Origin: Aquila chrysaetos chrysaetos
Taxonomy: Eukaryota > Chordata > Aves > Accipitriformes > Accipitridae
DNA length: 64,000 nt
Assembly (NCBI RefSeq): GCF_900496995.4
Contig: NC_044004.1
Location: 57,194,224 to 57,258,223 of the forward strand
Reading direction: 5' to 3'
This document shows positions 24,219-37,516 of this stretch, piece by piece. Below the pieces are notes generated by a model, which had not been told where the DNA came from, did not search any database, and was given only the letters and a program-made list of their open reading frames with translations. A program made the translations under genes and the position numbers. Positions within the stretch are counted from its first letter, which is position 1. Every line of letters begins with the position of its first letter.

Positions 24219-26024
24219 CTGCAATGTAATTTCTACACAAACAACATTCAAAGTACATCCTTCCTCGGGAATCCTGACCAAACACAATACGCTCAAATCT
24301 CAGGGAATTTTACTTGTTATTTTGGCCTCTAAATAGTATCAGTTCTTGAGGCAAAATGCTGCTATTGCTTACACAGGCCCCTAGCCACCTTCATAAAACC
24401 AAACTACCAACGAAGCAGCATGTCTTCCCATGTGGGAAAGAAACAGCAAGTGCTGCGTGAAAGTACAACCATGTAATGCTTGCACTTTAACATAAATACC
24501 AATATTTAGTACCCTGTAGGCACTAAAAACCACCAACACTGGGTGACAGAAAGACTTATTCACAGACAGCAAAATTAAAAACAACTGAAATCAAAATTTC
24601 TGTATTTCTTTTTCAGAACAAGTTGGAAGCAAGTCATGTCGTGAGATACACCAATGTATTTAAATCTCTAATGCTGTTTAGTGGTATTTCCACCGCAGAA
24701 CATGACAAAGAGCATCAGCTTTTTTTTCTTCCTCAAGTGACATCACATTTTACATTATTTATGCTTTTGCTGAATGAAAAAGCTTAGCTGGGAAAACAAC
24801 TGTGTACAGTAGTACAACACCTTATTTCTATTTTGAAATAAAATTGGAACAATATTGAATTTAAATTGAGACAGACTTGGCTAGAGCTAAGCATGCTTTG
24901 TGCAAAATGAATCAGCGATATATTTCTGGTTTTCCCTTCCTTCCTTCTTCACTTCTAGAGCCCTCTAATAGAGCGTGCCCATCCTAACAAATTGTGCTAA
25001 ACGTCTTTAGGACATACTATGAGACTACCATTTAGCAGGACTCAAAACAGACGAAAGGACAGCTCTACACAGGTGAATGTCTAGAGCCTGACTCCGCAGT
25101 TTTCAAAATTTTCTTTATGGATGCTATTTAAAAGAGACAGCTGTTTTGCAAGAGCATGGACGACTCTCTGTCCATCTATTCCATTCTGCTTTGATGCTGA
25201 TGTTGCTCAGGTGCGTGGCACGGGGTGTCCTAGGCAGAGCTGCACTAAGGAGCATGGCTGCAGAAGGGTTCTGCTCAAGCCTCACTGGCTTGCCTCGCCA
25301 CTGTGGTTTGGTAGCCCGTGCCAAACGAGGGAGTACTGCTTTACTTCAGAGCCTTTTACCTGACAATCAAATGCTTACTTAAAAAAAAAGGGCTGGCTTT
25401 CAGTCTGAGTGTAAGGTTGAGCTCAAACTGAGGCCTCTCGTTTTAAAACATCCTAACTGCAGGCTCTTTTGGGATCAGAAGTGAAGCTGGGAAGTGGAAG
25501 AAAAGGAGGGTAAGAGGACAAGCTCCATCAGCCACTCTCTGCATACTGTCTTGATCTTTACCAAATCCAACCCAGGCTCTCCCCTAGGTTAAGCCCCATA
25601 TCTAAATGGTTGCTTAAGAGAAGCAGGCAGGAACACAGCTGCAGAGTCTTAGTCATGTTTCCAAAAGAGAATCTGGCCCATCTTGAAAAATGAAGCCTGG
25701 AATAAACTAGGTTGTAGCAGAGTGATATGGATTATATCTACACTGCAGATGTACTAAAAGGAATGTGTTGTGTGCAGCTTGGCCAGGAAGGAGATATGAA
25801 GTATAGCATATATGAAACAAAACATGTAAAAGACCATGGCAGCGATAGTGGGAAAGTTTAATTATCTAGACCTCAGAGTGGATTACATTAAGCGGAGGAA
25901 GCAAAGCTTGATCTGGTACAGGACTGCTTTCTAATTTAATGTGTACATAAACTGGCAAGGAAGGGAAGAATGCCAGATGTGGTATTAAGCAACACAGAGA
26001 ATATGATTTAGGACATTAAAGTAC
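24219..26024. other. Non-coding DNA, no gene seen
   Basis: AT-leaning DNA with short unconvincing open frames and no recognised mobile element. Confidence 0.55.
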
Positions 26025-26044
26025 AAAAAAAAAAAAAAAAAAAA
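26025..26044. repeat. Poly-A run (20 A)
   Basis: Twenty A residues immediately before the CpG-rich patch that begins near 26130. It could be the tail of an old insertion, but no element body is recognised upstream and no target-site duplication was found. Confidence 0.85.
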
Positions 26045-26129
26045 GGTAGAAGGAGCAGTGACTGCTAAGCTAAAACAGCTTGTGCAGCAACATTCTCTAC
26101 TCCAGCTACAAGCTGTATGTACCCTCCAA

Positions 26130-26680
26130 AAAGGAGGGCAGATACGAGCTGCCATGCCTACACGTCCCCGCTGGAGCAATAGCTGGGCCTGCAAAACCTC
26201 TCACCCACACCTACACAGCTCTGCCCCAGCGCAAAGCGTTCTGCGGCCAGCTGGCAAACCTGCGTAGAGACCGTCTTTCAAGCAGGCTACGGAGACCTCG
26301 GAGATAAACTACGGTAGTTCCGCGTCACCTCTGCCCTCTCTTGATCTGCTTAATGATCTGCAAAAGCAAGCGAGCAACGCCTGCAGGCTTGGGGGCCTGT
26401 TTAGGTTTTAGCTGCCTCTCGAAGGTGCTTTCTGGGTCACAGAGCTGTCTGGAGACACCTCGCCTGCGCACCAGGAACGTCCCTCCAAAGGCAACTCCCT
26501 CCATGCCCTCCCTGTATACACAGGGCCCCACGGCAGGTCTCCGAAGTGTAACGTCTTCATGCGCAGAAAGAAAAAGTTTATCAGACGGGGACTCGAAATC
26601 GTAACGACGGTGGGATGGAGCGTGACGCAGTAAATCAAACACAGCCGTATAATCAAACACAAAAACATACGGAAGTGCCG
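26130..26680. promoter_or_regulatory. CpG-rich patch of moderate GC (weak or orphan CpG island)
   Basis: Some three dozen CpG dinucleotides lie in about 550 bp of roughly half GC, whereas the neighbouring kilobases have very few. Germline-methylated vertebrate DNA loses CpG, so the patch is probably unmethylated in the germline or recently arrived. A 161-codon frame covers it on the minus strand, starting at TTG rather than ATG; its peptide is Arg/Leu rich and not recognised. It may be an intragenic orphan island, an alternative promoter, or a decayed insertion. Confidence 0.4.
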
Positions 26681-27214
26681 CAAAAAATCTAGCATAGACA
26701 CACAGCAGTAATAACCTTCTAGGAAGAAAAAGGGATTTACTTCCGAACCAGGTCAGATTATTTTTTTTCCTGAGGAAATATAAGCTTTCCTCCAAAAGGT
26801 GTTCTGGCAAGTTTCAGGTTTCCTTGTGAACGCCCTACAAAACATTGTTTAGAGCTCTTAACACCAGGCAGCATTGCCGCTATGCCATGCTAAAAAGCCT
26901 CGGGTAATTTATGAGCTATTTCATGTACAAGGCCAGATTCTGGTCTCACGCCACACGCTGTAAAACTAGAGCCACCTCCACTTCAATAGACCCAGATCCA
27001 GACAAGTTCACCGCTTGGGCCCCTACCACAGTTTCAGTTTCCTCTATTGCATTATTATTACATTACTTAGCAGGTCTGCCAATGACATTGCATTCGAAAT
27101 AGAGCAATTATAAACACTGGCAGGAAACGCTGGAGTAGCAAATGCTTTTTTAAAAATGGCAAGGATGTGAAGAAATTCAATGGAGATCTTTCATCTGATA
27201 TATGAAAAGCAGAG

Positions 27215-28320
27215 GACCGGGGAAGGAATCAGTGGGGCCACGAAAGGGAATGAGTGAGAAGTCAGTGACAGATGAGACTGATGCTGCGCTGAGCCTGAAT
27301 TAATATCCTTTGCCTGAGTATTTACAGAAGAAGCTGAAGGTCACATCCCGGAAACAAAGATCCATTTTCTTGAGGGGGAAAAAATTAAATGTTAAAAGGC
27401 TTTATGATCCAATCTGGACAGGTAGTTAGTTAATTAGAACTATTAAAAGTTGACAGGACCCAAGACTTAGATTAACTGCATCTCCGAAGTTGGAAGGAAA
27501 TAGCAAGGGAAATTGGCAAACCTTTAGTAATACTGCTTGATAGCTTCCTGAGGAAGGTATATCTGGAGATGCCTAGAAGGTAGCTACTCCCACTTTACTT
27601 TTAAAAAATAATAATATTAAAAAACCCCAAACAAAAAAAAACCACTTTTTTTTTTCTTTTTTAAATCAAGGGAGGATTTAGGAATCCACTCACCAGTAAT
27701 CCCAACTGCAGCCACAGAACGGATATTGGAAACATTAATATGGGACGGGGTTATGCAACATGTAGAAACAGCCAGCCCAGGGAAGGAAAGGCAGCTGGAT
27801 TCACGTCACGTCTGTCAAATGTGCTTTAAGTTCTTTAAGTACTTTCCTTAACAGAGAGGCAAAAGTGAAGTGCCGGGCATAATTTATCCAGACGGAAGAG
27901 ATTCATTTGGTGTCGCACCCCACAAAGAGATTGATCTGTAGAATCAGTAAAGCACCGTATAGAAAAAGCGCAATAGCAAATGGCTTCAAAATTATCTGTG
28001 GGACAAGAAGCAAGGTGTCAGCAAAACGGCACGGTTCAGGGTGACTAGAGGGACAGGAACAAGGCAGTACTCCCAAATTTCAGCACCATACCCACTTTTG
28101 TTCAACTTTTATATAAATGGCCTGCAGGGGATATAATTTTTAAAGTGGAATTTTTTGCTGATAGCACATAAGTGTAAAATGGTGCACAGAGCAAGCAAAT
28201 TTAAAATGATTTGAATAAATTAGGCTTATGGACAGATAAAGGGCACATCCAGTTCAGTGCGGCAAAATCAGACATAAAGACTGCAAGGCACCAAATATAA
28301 TCATAGGCAGGAAAAAGGGA
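27215..28320 (+). mobile_element. Degraded CR1-family LINE, ORF2 reverse-transcriptase region
   Basis: This stretch follows the order of the CR1 LINE second open frame in sauropsids. Near 27310-27350 is GAGTATTTACAGAAGA, as in the region before the reverse transcriptase. At 27440-27470 there is a decayed 'ttaaaa-gt-gacaggaccca' segment corresponding to the 'SPGPDG' region. Around 28100-28170 the + strand reads like the CR1 phrase for a phenylalanine-asparagine-rich block followed by the A-D-D polymerase motif ('TATATAAATGGCCTGCAGG' then 'TTTGCTGATAGCAC'). The frame is broken by many stops and indels, so it is inactive. No CR1 3' terminus (CCTTCCAGCCCT with ATTCTATG repeats) follows, which is unusual because CR1 copies are normally 5'-truncated and retain their 3' ends. 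Confidence 0.6.
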
Positions 28321-28822
28321 GGAGAAAAGGGAATACTGACCAGGGGAAAGGTTATAAGGTAATTACTGATAAAATACTAAATTAATGCTTAGAATAACCG
28401 GGTTCCCCAATACACCGGGAAAAACAAAGACAGGCAAATTCTTCATGCTCAGAAAGACAAATTCTTCATACTACTTGCTGAGTTGTGTCTTCAATAAAGC
28501 TGAATTGAGACACCTTTTCTAGCACTCTAAAAACACTGAGATAAAAATCCAAGAGTTTGAAAGTAAAGAGACACATTGTCTCAATAAAGACACAACATGA
28601 TAAGACTTTTAAAATGTATTTCCCCCTCCCCCCAGCAAACAAACATGCAAAATTACTTTCTCGCACTTTGAATGTTAATTTGGGGTCTATATCTGTAAAA
28701 AAACCAAGCATAAATAAATTGAAAGGTAGTTATTACCGGTGAAAACAGCCTTTTTACTGCAAAGGTTATGACATTAACCCAGGGAAAAATTCATGAATAT
28801 TCACAATCACCATTTGTCATTA

Positions 28823-28990
28823 AGAATCATAAAATGAAATGTTGAGTAGGGCTTTAGAAAACTCGTCCAGCCTACTAAATTCCCTCTTCACTACTTGCTA
28901 TTATGCTAGCGTATACCCCACCATTTTTTTGGCAGTGTGTTTTAGAAACCAAATTCCTGCAAGTTTTCCTTATCCATCTCTACAAGGAAA
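28823..28990 (-). mobile_element. Possible antisense CR1 3' tail, very decayed
   Basis: The + strand shows AATCATAAAAT, then AGGGCT...TCGTCCAGCCTAC and later AGTTTTCCTTATCCATCT. These resemble, in order, the reverse complement of a CR1 3' terminus and the upstream 'tttttcctaatatcc' phrase. Divergence is high and the match was made by eye, so this is tentative. Confidence 0.25.
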
Positions 28991-31785
28991 AGAGAACGAA
29001 GATAGGAATCACAAAGACCTGCAGAAACCTGCTAAAAAATGAATGACTAAGAATTCAGCCAAGGACTTCTTCAGGTGTCTGTAACCAAAGCCAGGAAATC
29101 CCCCAAAGAAACACAAATATTAAAAGAGGACAAAGTTACTGGGTTTGCCTCTAAATATCTCAGAAACTATTTAGTTTTCACATTTGCACCTGTCAGATTT
29201 GTTCCAGCCACCAGGTGCTACATAATGTGTGTGCAAACACAGCAGACAGCCTTTTGCAAGGGAATAAAAGGGCTGGAAGCCTGACTTGGGGGGGGGGGGG
29301 GGGAAATTAGGAGGCAGATGTTTCTCAACCAGGGGCAGCCATAGGCAGGTATAAGGACTGAATAAAAAGATAAAATTAGGTGAGGCGCTTCAACTGCAAT
29401 CTCAATTCGGCAATCAATGCCGATATTCTGCAAAGCAAAGAAATGGCACAGGCACAGAGCACAAAACTGGGGGTCCACTTACTGAGCGAGAGCAAATTCT
29501 GCAGAAGGCGGCTTTAACACCAGAGGGAAAGGATGAAAAGCCACAGCAATAAATGAAGAACCATGGTTAAAGCAGAAACCATATGCATTCAGTGAGCAAA
29601 GCAGTCGCCCACGTGGAGTGCAGCAGAAGTCCATGTGTGGATACATGCACAGAGACGCACAATAGCTTCTGAAACGTTTAGGGAAGCTCAACTGTTTATC
29701 TACATACCCATTCACCCTCATACTATGAAAACCAATGTGCCAGTGGAGGGCCGGCTGTCAATCAGCAAGGAGAATAGCTGTCCCCAGTGCTAAAACATCC
29801 CAGGCCATTTGCATGTTTACTGTGCTCAGTGATTAACACACCACTGCAAGGGTGGCGAGGCCAGGACAATCCACAGAAAGAGAACAGCTACACTGCAAGA
29901 GAGGGAAAGGTACCCAGGCATTCAGATGAAGGACAGGAAAAAGGGAGTGCATTCCCATCTGTCCCTAAGTTTTAGAAATATGGTAAAGCACAAAGCAGGG
30001 AGTTTAAATCCTGCAAGTCCGAGCCATGTCATATGAGCTGAGAATGGCTGGCTGGGCTCAGCCCCTCCAGGAGCCACAGCAGGAGGGTTTGTGGCTGGTG
30101 GCCACAGCCACCCAGGTTTGTTTAGCAGAGGCAGGAGGTAGCTCCCTGCTGCGGTGCCCTGGAGAGCAGCCGGAGCTTTTGGAGGTTTCTGGCTGCGGGC
30201 TGCTCTCTATCCCCAGTCAATAAAGGCCACCCTGATGATATGCTCTAACATCTGTCCACAGCTGCTGCACAAGCTCAGGACCACCGGGTATTTTTGCAAT
30301 GTCAGCTGCATGTCTCCTAGTCCCACCACCACCATCCCCTGCTCCAATCTCAGAGTACCTGGACTGTCTTTGGGGGGCACATTTCCAAAATGCCTGAACA
30401 CCCCTTTTCCCCCAGAGAGAGCGAGCAATGCAATCAGATCTCAAATTCTCACCCTACGTCCACATATTGCTGATGATAAAGCTCACCTCCGGTAGCTAGC
30501 GTTCCTGTTGCATTCACGTCTTCCCTCTGGCCTATTAATATATACAGGCACTTGTGCTCATTGGCATGGTGACTGTGCTTATGTCAGTCATGCTTCTTTG
30601 TATTCTCCCTGCTTAGCCACTCGCTGTTGTGCAAAGGATGCGTGCATCAGGCTCAACACCTGCTAGAAATCTCTGAGCTCTCTGTGCCTTTCCTCTCTTC
30701 CCAAGCACTCTGTCCTCACGTCAAGTATTTCATATTCTTTTTCCAATCTGATTCTCATTTTTATTACTTTTCCCACTCTTATTTTCCAGCTATCCAGCTT
30801 TCTCGGTATTTCTTCCTTTGTTGTATTTGCTGTATCACTCAGGTTTTGTTGCATTTGAATTGCAGCCACTCAGAGCCACATTAATGGACAAAAAAATAAA
30901 AAAACCTGAAAAATCCCAGCTCCCCTTCCCTTTTCTCTACCTCTCCTCACCCCCCAGGAAAAAAAAAAAAGCTAACATCCTGCAAGAGCAAAAAGTGAAA
31001 GACAAGCAAACTGAAATTGTTGTCTGGCCTGTCTGACTCACCAAAATGACGAATTCTGATAGCACTTACACACAACGGTAACTGGACTCATAACTACACC
31101 ATCACCTTATGCTGATGGGGGTCCTCACTGCTGCCACCCAGGAATAGCACCCTGCCCCCTCCAAGGTCTTTGTTCCCACTTGTCCCCTCTTACTGGGAGC
31201 AGCAGTCATGCAATGGCACAAATAAACCCAAATGCTGATCCAAAACCTGATCCAGCTTAAAATCAAACCTGACCAAAAAGGACACCTATTTTCAGCCATA
31301 TCCAATTCTTACCATGGTCCAGATCTAACAACAAATGTATCCTCAGTCATAGATAATCAGAATTCACTATTTCAGTAAAAGGATTTTGGCAAAGCCCTGA
31401 CAAAGCTTAAACGCTCTGCAGAGACATCCCAGATTTTGGCAGTGTTTAAGATGGGAAGATTTCTGGGGTTCAGGGCAGACCCTTGGTTTACTTAGAGGAA
31501 GACTTTAATTGAAAACCTAGACCTTGCTGTGTAAAACAGATGTTTTGATATGAAATAACATCAGGAAAACATTTGAAAAATGGGCTAGCTACAGTAGGAA
31601 ATTAAAATACATTTCAAACCCTTACCACTTATTTTGTCCCCTGAATTCTCTGTTCCCATTTTTCTGTATTCATTTAGATCCTAAATGGCACAATGCTACT
31701 GGTATGGTTTTATACAGTATGTATTACTATAATATTTATTACAATTAATGTTTAAACATCTTATTAACGCTCAAAGTAGAATTTG
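28991..31785. other. Non-coding DNA, no gene seen
   Basis: Mixed-composition DNA. It includes a poly-G run at 29288-29303 and a C/T-rich + strand stretch at roughly 30610-30810. Open frames are at most 113 codons and overlap on opposite strands without splice support. Confidence 0.55.
29288..29303. repeat. Poly-G run (16 G)
   Basis: Sixteen uninterrupted G residues in otherwise ordinary sequence; length is likely variable and error-prone. Confidence 0.9.
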
Positions 31786-31803
31786 CCCCCCCCCCCCCCC
31801 CCC
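31786..31803. repeat. Poly-C run (18 C)
   Basis: Eighteen uninterrupted C residues followed by GCCCC. Confidence 0.9.
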
Positions 31804-34800
31804 GCCCCACAGGACTCCTCACCACAAAAACTAGGAGTGCCTTGCAGATATATCCATGCAAAGCTTCCCCCTACACTGCCCTTCTGAATTGCCTGGAGAA
31901 TAACATGGAGCCCCGAATCACAGTTCAAATCTTAACTTTCAGGAATTCACTTTGCACCGCTCCTATCACCTTGAGGAGAGCTGTGCAGGGCTGCCCCCCA
32001 CCATTCATCATTTCCTCTTTCCTTAAAGATTTTTCTTTCCTCCATTCGCTTGCTGCGTTATTTCCCGGAGGACTGCTGCTGGATTGACTGGGCTTTAATT
32101 GCTCGGCCCCGCCAGGCTCAGGGTGGAATTTCACCTTCGCTTCTCCCCCCGCTCCCCGCCGCTCTCCAGAGCTGCTGCAGCTCTCAGTGACTTCTGAGAA
32201 ACAGCGATTAGCGATTCACTAAGTTTGTCACTTTATTGCCTTCATGTGGATATGCACGATGTAGGCCAGCTGATTTGCATTTATTCCCACTATCCCCTCT
32301 CTGCTTTCTAAGAGCTACCTTCCCAAGATCTGTATTACTTTCCAATTGTCCCTTATTTTAAAAGGAGTTTAGTGCTGTTACGACTTTACTCATCACTCCT
32401 TTCCTCCTCCTCCTCACATATTAATGGACATGCTCTTCATACCGTCGGTCCTCCTGCTGATGCATTTGTACAGTCAGTTCTCATTCTCCAGACCAGCTTT
32501 AGCCAACTTTGCTACTTTCCCCCATCCCCACTACACAGCTTGCTCTAGGCTGTACTCTTGCTTTCATCTGCCTGCTTCTCTGTTGACGAAAGGGTACCTT
32601 ATGCCCTCGTATATACAAGTCATCCTTCATGCGTCTACAAGAGGTAGAAATTTGCTGCCACATGAATCTCTGGCAAAAAGCCATCAGGAAAACGGGTAAG
32701 GTGAACAAGGAGTATCTGCATTATCACAAGCCTTGATACCTTGGCAGCATCGGTCAGAAGTTGCCTGTATCCTTTGCTATTAATCATTCCTCAGACTCCT
32801 CAGAATGAGACCGAGTTGGGGGAAAAGGCTCTGCAATGGGCAAGAAGGTGCTCATTCTGGAAAGGGGCTCAGCTGCCTTGTTTCTGCCTCTTTCCTATCC
32901 TCTTAGAGCAGCTCAGAACTGCCAAGGGGCCAAAAACCTGGGCCAGGTTTCCTTGCACTTCCCTGCTTCTGTCTGGTTCCAGTTATCACTCCTTGCCTGT
33001 CCTCAGTGGGTATTCATTTTGCCTGTGCTCACCTATCCACATGTCCTGGCCCGGGCCCTCCTGCCCCAGGACATACAGACTGCCCAGTCAGTCCCTTTTA
33101 TTCTCCCAGTGCGATAGGCAACAGCATCTCCACCACACGATCAAGTAGGTCCAAGTCAAAGGCACATCAGCAGTACTTTAAATTTTTACATGGTCTTAAA
33201 CTACGCAGCCTCTAGCTGGAAGCACAACTTACAATATAACTTGGCAAGATTTTCTCAGAGGGGATTAGTTTCAGTGACTGTCTGCGAGAAAGTGAACCTC
33301 CCTTTGCCAACTCTTGCCTCTTCCTCTTAGTTTTCCTGGTTGCTTTATCCTCCCCGTGAAGGTATACTGTGCCTGCTAAGTATATGGGAAAAACACAGGG
33401 ATGAGCTACAAGAACGAGGGCACACCAAATGTCACTCTAACATATGAGAAGACCAGAGCATGGACTAATGCCTCATTCCCAAGTTTAACGAAGAGCTAGT
33501 CAGCTTCCTGCTCTTCCGACCAAGCCTGCAAGCTCCCTTATGAAAGAGGGAGGTGGCTAGACACTCACTGCTCATCTCCAAGAGGTCTGTGCTCCAAGGC
33601 CAGCCTTGCACAAAGCACCCTCACTTCCTCACAGGAACGCAAGAGCCTTACGGTTGCATGTGAGAACTTCAGGATCGCAGCTGTATAGCCGAACCCTCGT
33701 CTCATCACATAAGGCTGCATCTGTTGCTTGTTCAGGGGAGCGGGGGAAATAGCCAGTGAAGATAAGGAGTAAATAGGAGAGAAAGGCATCTGCATGAAAG
33801 CGAAATTCAGCTGAGACCTCCAGAAGGCAAAAAATACGGGCTGTGGCCTGCATAGCCTCTGCTGATGGGCTCGCACAAAGGCCCTCAGTGTGCAGCAGAT
33901 ATTCCAGCTCTGTCGTTGTGCAGATAATTAAAAACAATAATGAAAGGGAGGTTTTTTATGCCTGCGCTCTAGCCACAGCCTCAGCTCCTGAGCTGCAGAA
34001 GCTGAGTGGTCCCTCTGCAGCAACATTTGCATTATTGCTAATCTGTAACTGGGATCCCCACTTAGCTCTATGACTCTCTCTGACCATTTTCAGACCTTTA
34101 CCATTCAAGTCAAGAGGCTCCTTCCTCTAGAAATTATGTTAAGATTTGAAAGCACATTTCCTAATTTGTTTTAACAGGCTGCAATGATTTCTGGTCATAT
34201 CTACGTGAGTGCGTTGTTTTCCCAGCATACACCTCGAAAATAAAACAAGAATCATATCCATTTCTTAATTCCTTCTAAAATCAGGTATACAGGAATTAAA
34301 AAATGTTGATACTGTTACATCTCTCTCATCCAGCAACAGGAAATGACAATAAGGTCTTGCTTTCTCCCTCAGACAGTAAGGACCAAATTCACACACAAAT
34401 CTAAGTGAATCTGCAGTATTTCACCTAAAGCAAGGTAGCCTGTGTAAGTAAGCTACCACTTACTTTAATTTCTGTCTTCTTACATCCTTCCGATTGCTGT
34501 CTTTCTTGCTACATATCTCTTTCAGCCCCTCATCATGTAAATTATTCTACGTTAGACTCCTTCAGATTCACTTAGACCAAGAGGATTAATTTCAGAGCTG
34601 ATGTGTAAGAAGGTGTAAATTCTACACTAGGGTGTGAGAAGGGATGAGATTTTCCCTGCATGCTTTGGCTGTCCTCCTCCTGGATTTACACAGAAAGGAA
34701 TCTCAATCCCTTTGTCATTGTCAGGAAGAGGCTGAGGAATCTAGAAGTACACATCATAGCAGCTTAGATTTATTCAGACTCATCTCTTAGTTTGGGTCTG

Positions 34801-37489
34801 ATATGAGTATTGTGTAGACTTGTCCCTTCCAAATTTAAGGCCAAGTCTGGAAATGGTGGGAGAGTTTCTTTCTTAGGGAGATAATCCTAGAGTTAAACAA
34901 ACAAAAAGGATATATAAAGTTATATTGTCCCCAGTATAACTGAGGACATACTCGGTGCTCTAAATGCAATCCACATGACTGTCCAGTGTCACCTAACTTC
35001 ATTTTTATTCACTTAAATGGGAAGCTCAATGATCAGAGCTGCTATGTGGCTACAGCTTTCGCTGAGCTCTGTCTGCTTACAGCACTCCTGGGAGAAGAAA
35101 AATCAAGCCATTTATTTAGGTGACTTCCTATAGATGGAGGTTCAGTAATTTCAGTTTTGCAAGCCTGAATGTTTGCAGATGATATAAAAAGATGTGAAAC
35201 AGATATCGACTAAAATCACCTCAACATTTAGATGGTTCCTGAATGTAATAAAATATCCCTGCCAGAATGATCAGTTCTCTGTTGGTGCAAATTCAGACTG
35301 GAGATAAACAGGCATGACTTCAGAGATGCCAGTGGAGTTAGCCCCAAGATAAATTTGGACCTGTAAATTCAGTCAGAACACAGATCCCCACAAATATTTC
35401 AGACTTTCTCCAGCCTTGCTGAAAAGGCCATTACTTCTGCTCTTACGCTTCGCAAGGAAGTGAAAGAGATGGATTGCAAACCCTCAGCTTGCTGTCTCAA
35501 GTGAAAATTCTCACTGCAATATTTTGGAAATTCAGAAACTTCCCGTCCATTTAATATGCTGGAACCTTTCCCCACTGGGCAACTGAAAGTTATCACCACC
35601 TAATGATTATTCAGTGACATCTGCAAAATAAGTTTGATGTTTTCAGGCCAGTTTCTGTTGGACAGATGTCAGTATCATAAACTATGCTATCGTTGGCACT
35701 AATTGGTATCATCCTTGTCAAACAATCTGCAGTACAGCAAAAAAAACCAGAAGGAGCACTTACATTAAATTTCCCTTTTGCCTATGCAAGTTTTTCTTCA
35801 TGTCATGGACACTTTCTCTTACCCCAGTTGTCTCTGTACCTTCGAAAAAACAGAGGACTCACCAAGGTAAAAGCTCAGGCTCTTCAAGAAGCATTAAATC
35901 CAGCATTCTGTGTGTGGATCCCCACAGAGAAGACACAGACATTAAATCTCATTCTAAACTGTGTTTACTCTCAGTAAATATTTCTTCTCGCAAAAAGCAT
36001 TGCCATGGCATTGTGCAAAGCTGTATAAACAGTTGTAATTTTTGTCCTACTTTTTGATCCTTGCAGCTTGCGTCCAGGTTGCTGAATTGTTCAGTTGTCA
36101 AGGGCAGGTTTAAAAATTTTATGCATCGGCATGGCGTGTGATGTAAGCTCTCATGCACCTGACATCTCACGCATGAATAAGTCAGGCATGGCTGGTGATT
36201 CACTGTTGAATTTAAAGACAAATAAGAGTGGCTTTCTATGAGGATACAATGCAGTGAGCTCAATTTTGCAATTAGGAATTAAAAAATATTTTAAATCTCA
36301 AATTAGATTTTGTTTTAAAAATGTTCCTTGACAAACTGTTTTCTGTAAATCACTGAAGTTGTGTAACTTTTTCTGTGCAAATATATGCACACTGGGTCCT
36401 TTGCCTGTCTTAGATGTGCTGTAATCTACTCCTGACTGACTTAGTTTTTACTTGTCCCTATGCTAGTTACTGTGCTCCTCGTTGTTTCTGTGCTAGCCTC
36501 ATATAATCCTCTTATGTCACACACTAAAGTGCTGTCGCTGCGATGAACTATGATTTCTCTTAGGACCTTCTAGGTCTACACTGGGTATGGTACTGCAGGA
36601 CAGGATAGAAATCCAAAAGCACTGACATTTTAGATCAGTCACAATCAAACAACGCTTACTAGCCCTGAATGCATTCAGGAGTAGCAAGCAGTTGCAGAGT
36701 AGTTAACAGCTGCAGAAAGTTATCAGTTTAATTTTGCCACATAGGCAGAAGATCAAAACATGCAGAATAACTACCTACTGTCCAGAATTTCCTGGTTCAT
36801 ATTTGTCTATGTCCCAAAGCTGCAAATAAAAGCATGAGCTCACTTTAGACCTGCAAGCAGCACCCTGTCCAATGCCTTCATGGGGGACATTCACATTTAA
36901 CTGTGCAAGTTTGCAAAATCAGGGCCTTAATTTGGGAGCTCTTGATAATTTTTCACAGACAGGCCTCAAATTTGCCCTTCCTATCCTATTGGTTTCAGTG
37001 TGAATTATATATGAATTTCCAGGGGCGAGATAAGGGCCACAGAAATTTCTCTCTCTTCTCGCTTTCCAGTCATTTCTTTTCATTTATTCCACACCAGCAG
37101 TTACAAAAAGTGGTCTGGGGATTGGAGTGCCGTTCTGGCAGTGAGTAATAGGGAGTCTTGGTTTGTTAATATGAATAGTCTTCAAAATAAACAGGTAAAC
37201 TGAAAGATACTGGAGGAAAATGATTATGAGGGGAAAAGAGGGATTTATGTCTAGCTCTGACAAACTGCTAATACCAGGTCTCTCAACCAACAACTAGTCC
37301 ACAGCACTTTGTTCCAAGTTCGTTTTCCAAGGAGACATTTCAAGGCAAGCTTCCCAGAGAGACAATCACTCTCCCAGAATAAGAGACACGAAGGATATTA
37401 GAAAAACTCAAGGCTGATTGAGAAGGAAGATTTTAAAGGGCAGCCAAATTCCTTCCTATGGCAAACTGGGACATAGCTGTCATCTGTGC
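31804..37489. other. Non-coding DNA, no gene seen
   Basis: Intronic or intergenic sequence. A modestly CpG-containing segment lies at 32040-32220 and short CCT-rich tracts near 32400. Near 35279-35350 a phrase with GGTGCAAATTCAG, TGACTTCAGAG and CAGTGGAGTTAG resembles an old palindromic amniote repeat. A stem-loop at 36130-36175 is listed separately. Confidence 0.5.
36130..36175. other. Stem-loop with bulged 14-bp stem
   Basis: CAT-G-GCGTGTGATGT (36130-36144) pairs with ACATCTCACGCATG (36162-36175), allowing one bulged G and one mismatch, around a 17-nt loop. It is shorter than a typical microRNA precursor. No known family is recognised. Confidence 0.5.
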
Positions 37490-37516
37490 TTTTTTTTTAA
37501 AAAAAAAAAAAAAAAA
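37490..37516. repeat. T9-A18 self-complementary homopolymer
   Basis: Nine T residues followed directly by eighteen A residues form a self-complementary tract able to make a hairpin. It is followed within 30 bp by a second T run at about 37542-37553. Confidence 0.85.

Noticed and set aside
26585-26605. tRNA B-box-like sequence on the minus strand (TTTCGAGTCCCC)
   Set aside because: No A box or cloverleaf arms at the required distance.
26325-26810. 161-codon minus-strand frame as a gene
   Set aside because: Starts at TTG, no recognisable domain, no splice sites in phase. Kept only as part of the CpG-rich patch observation.
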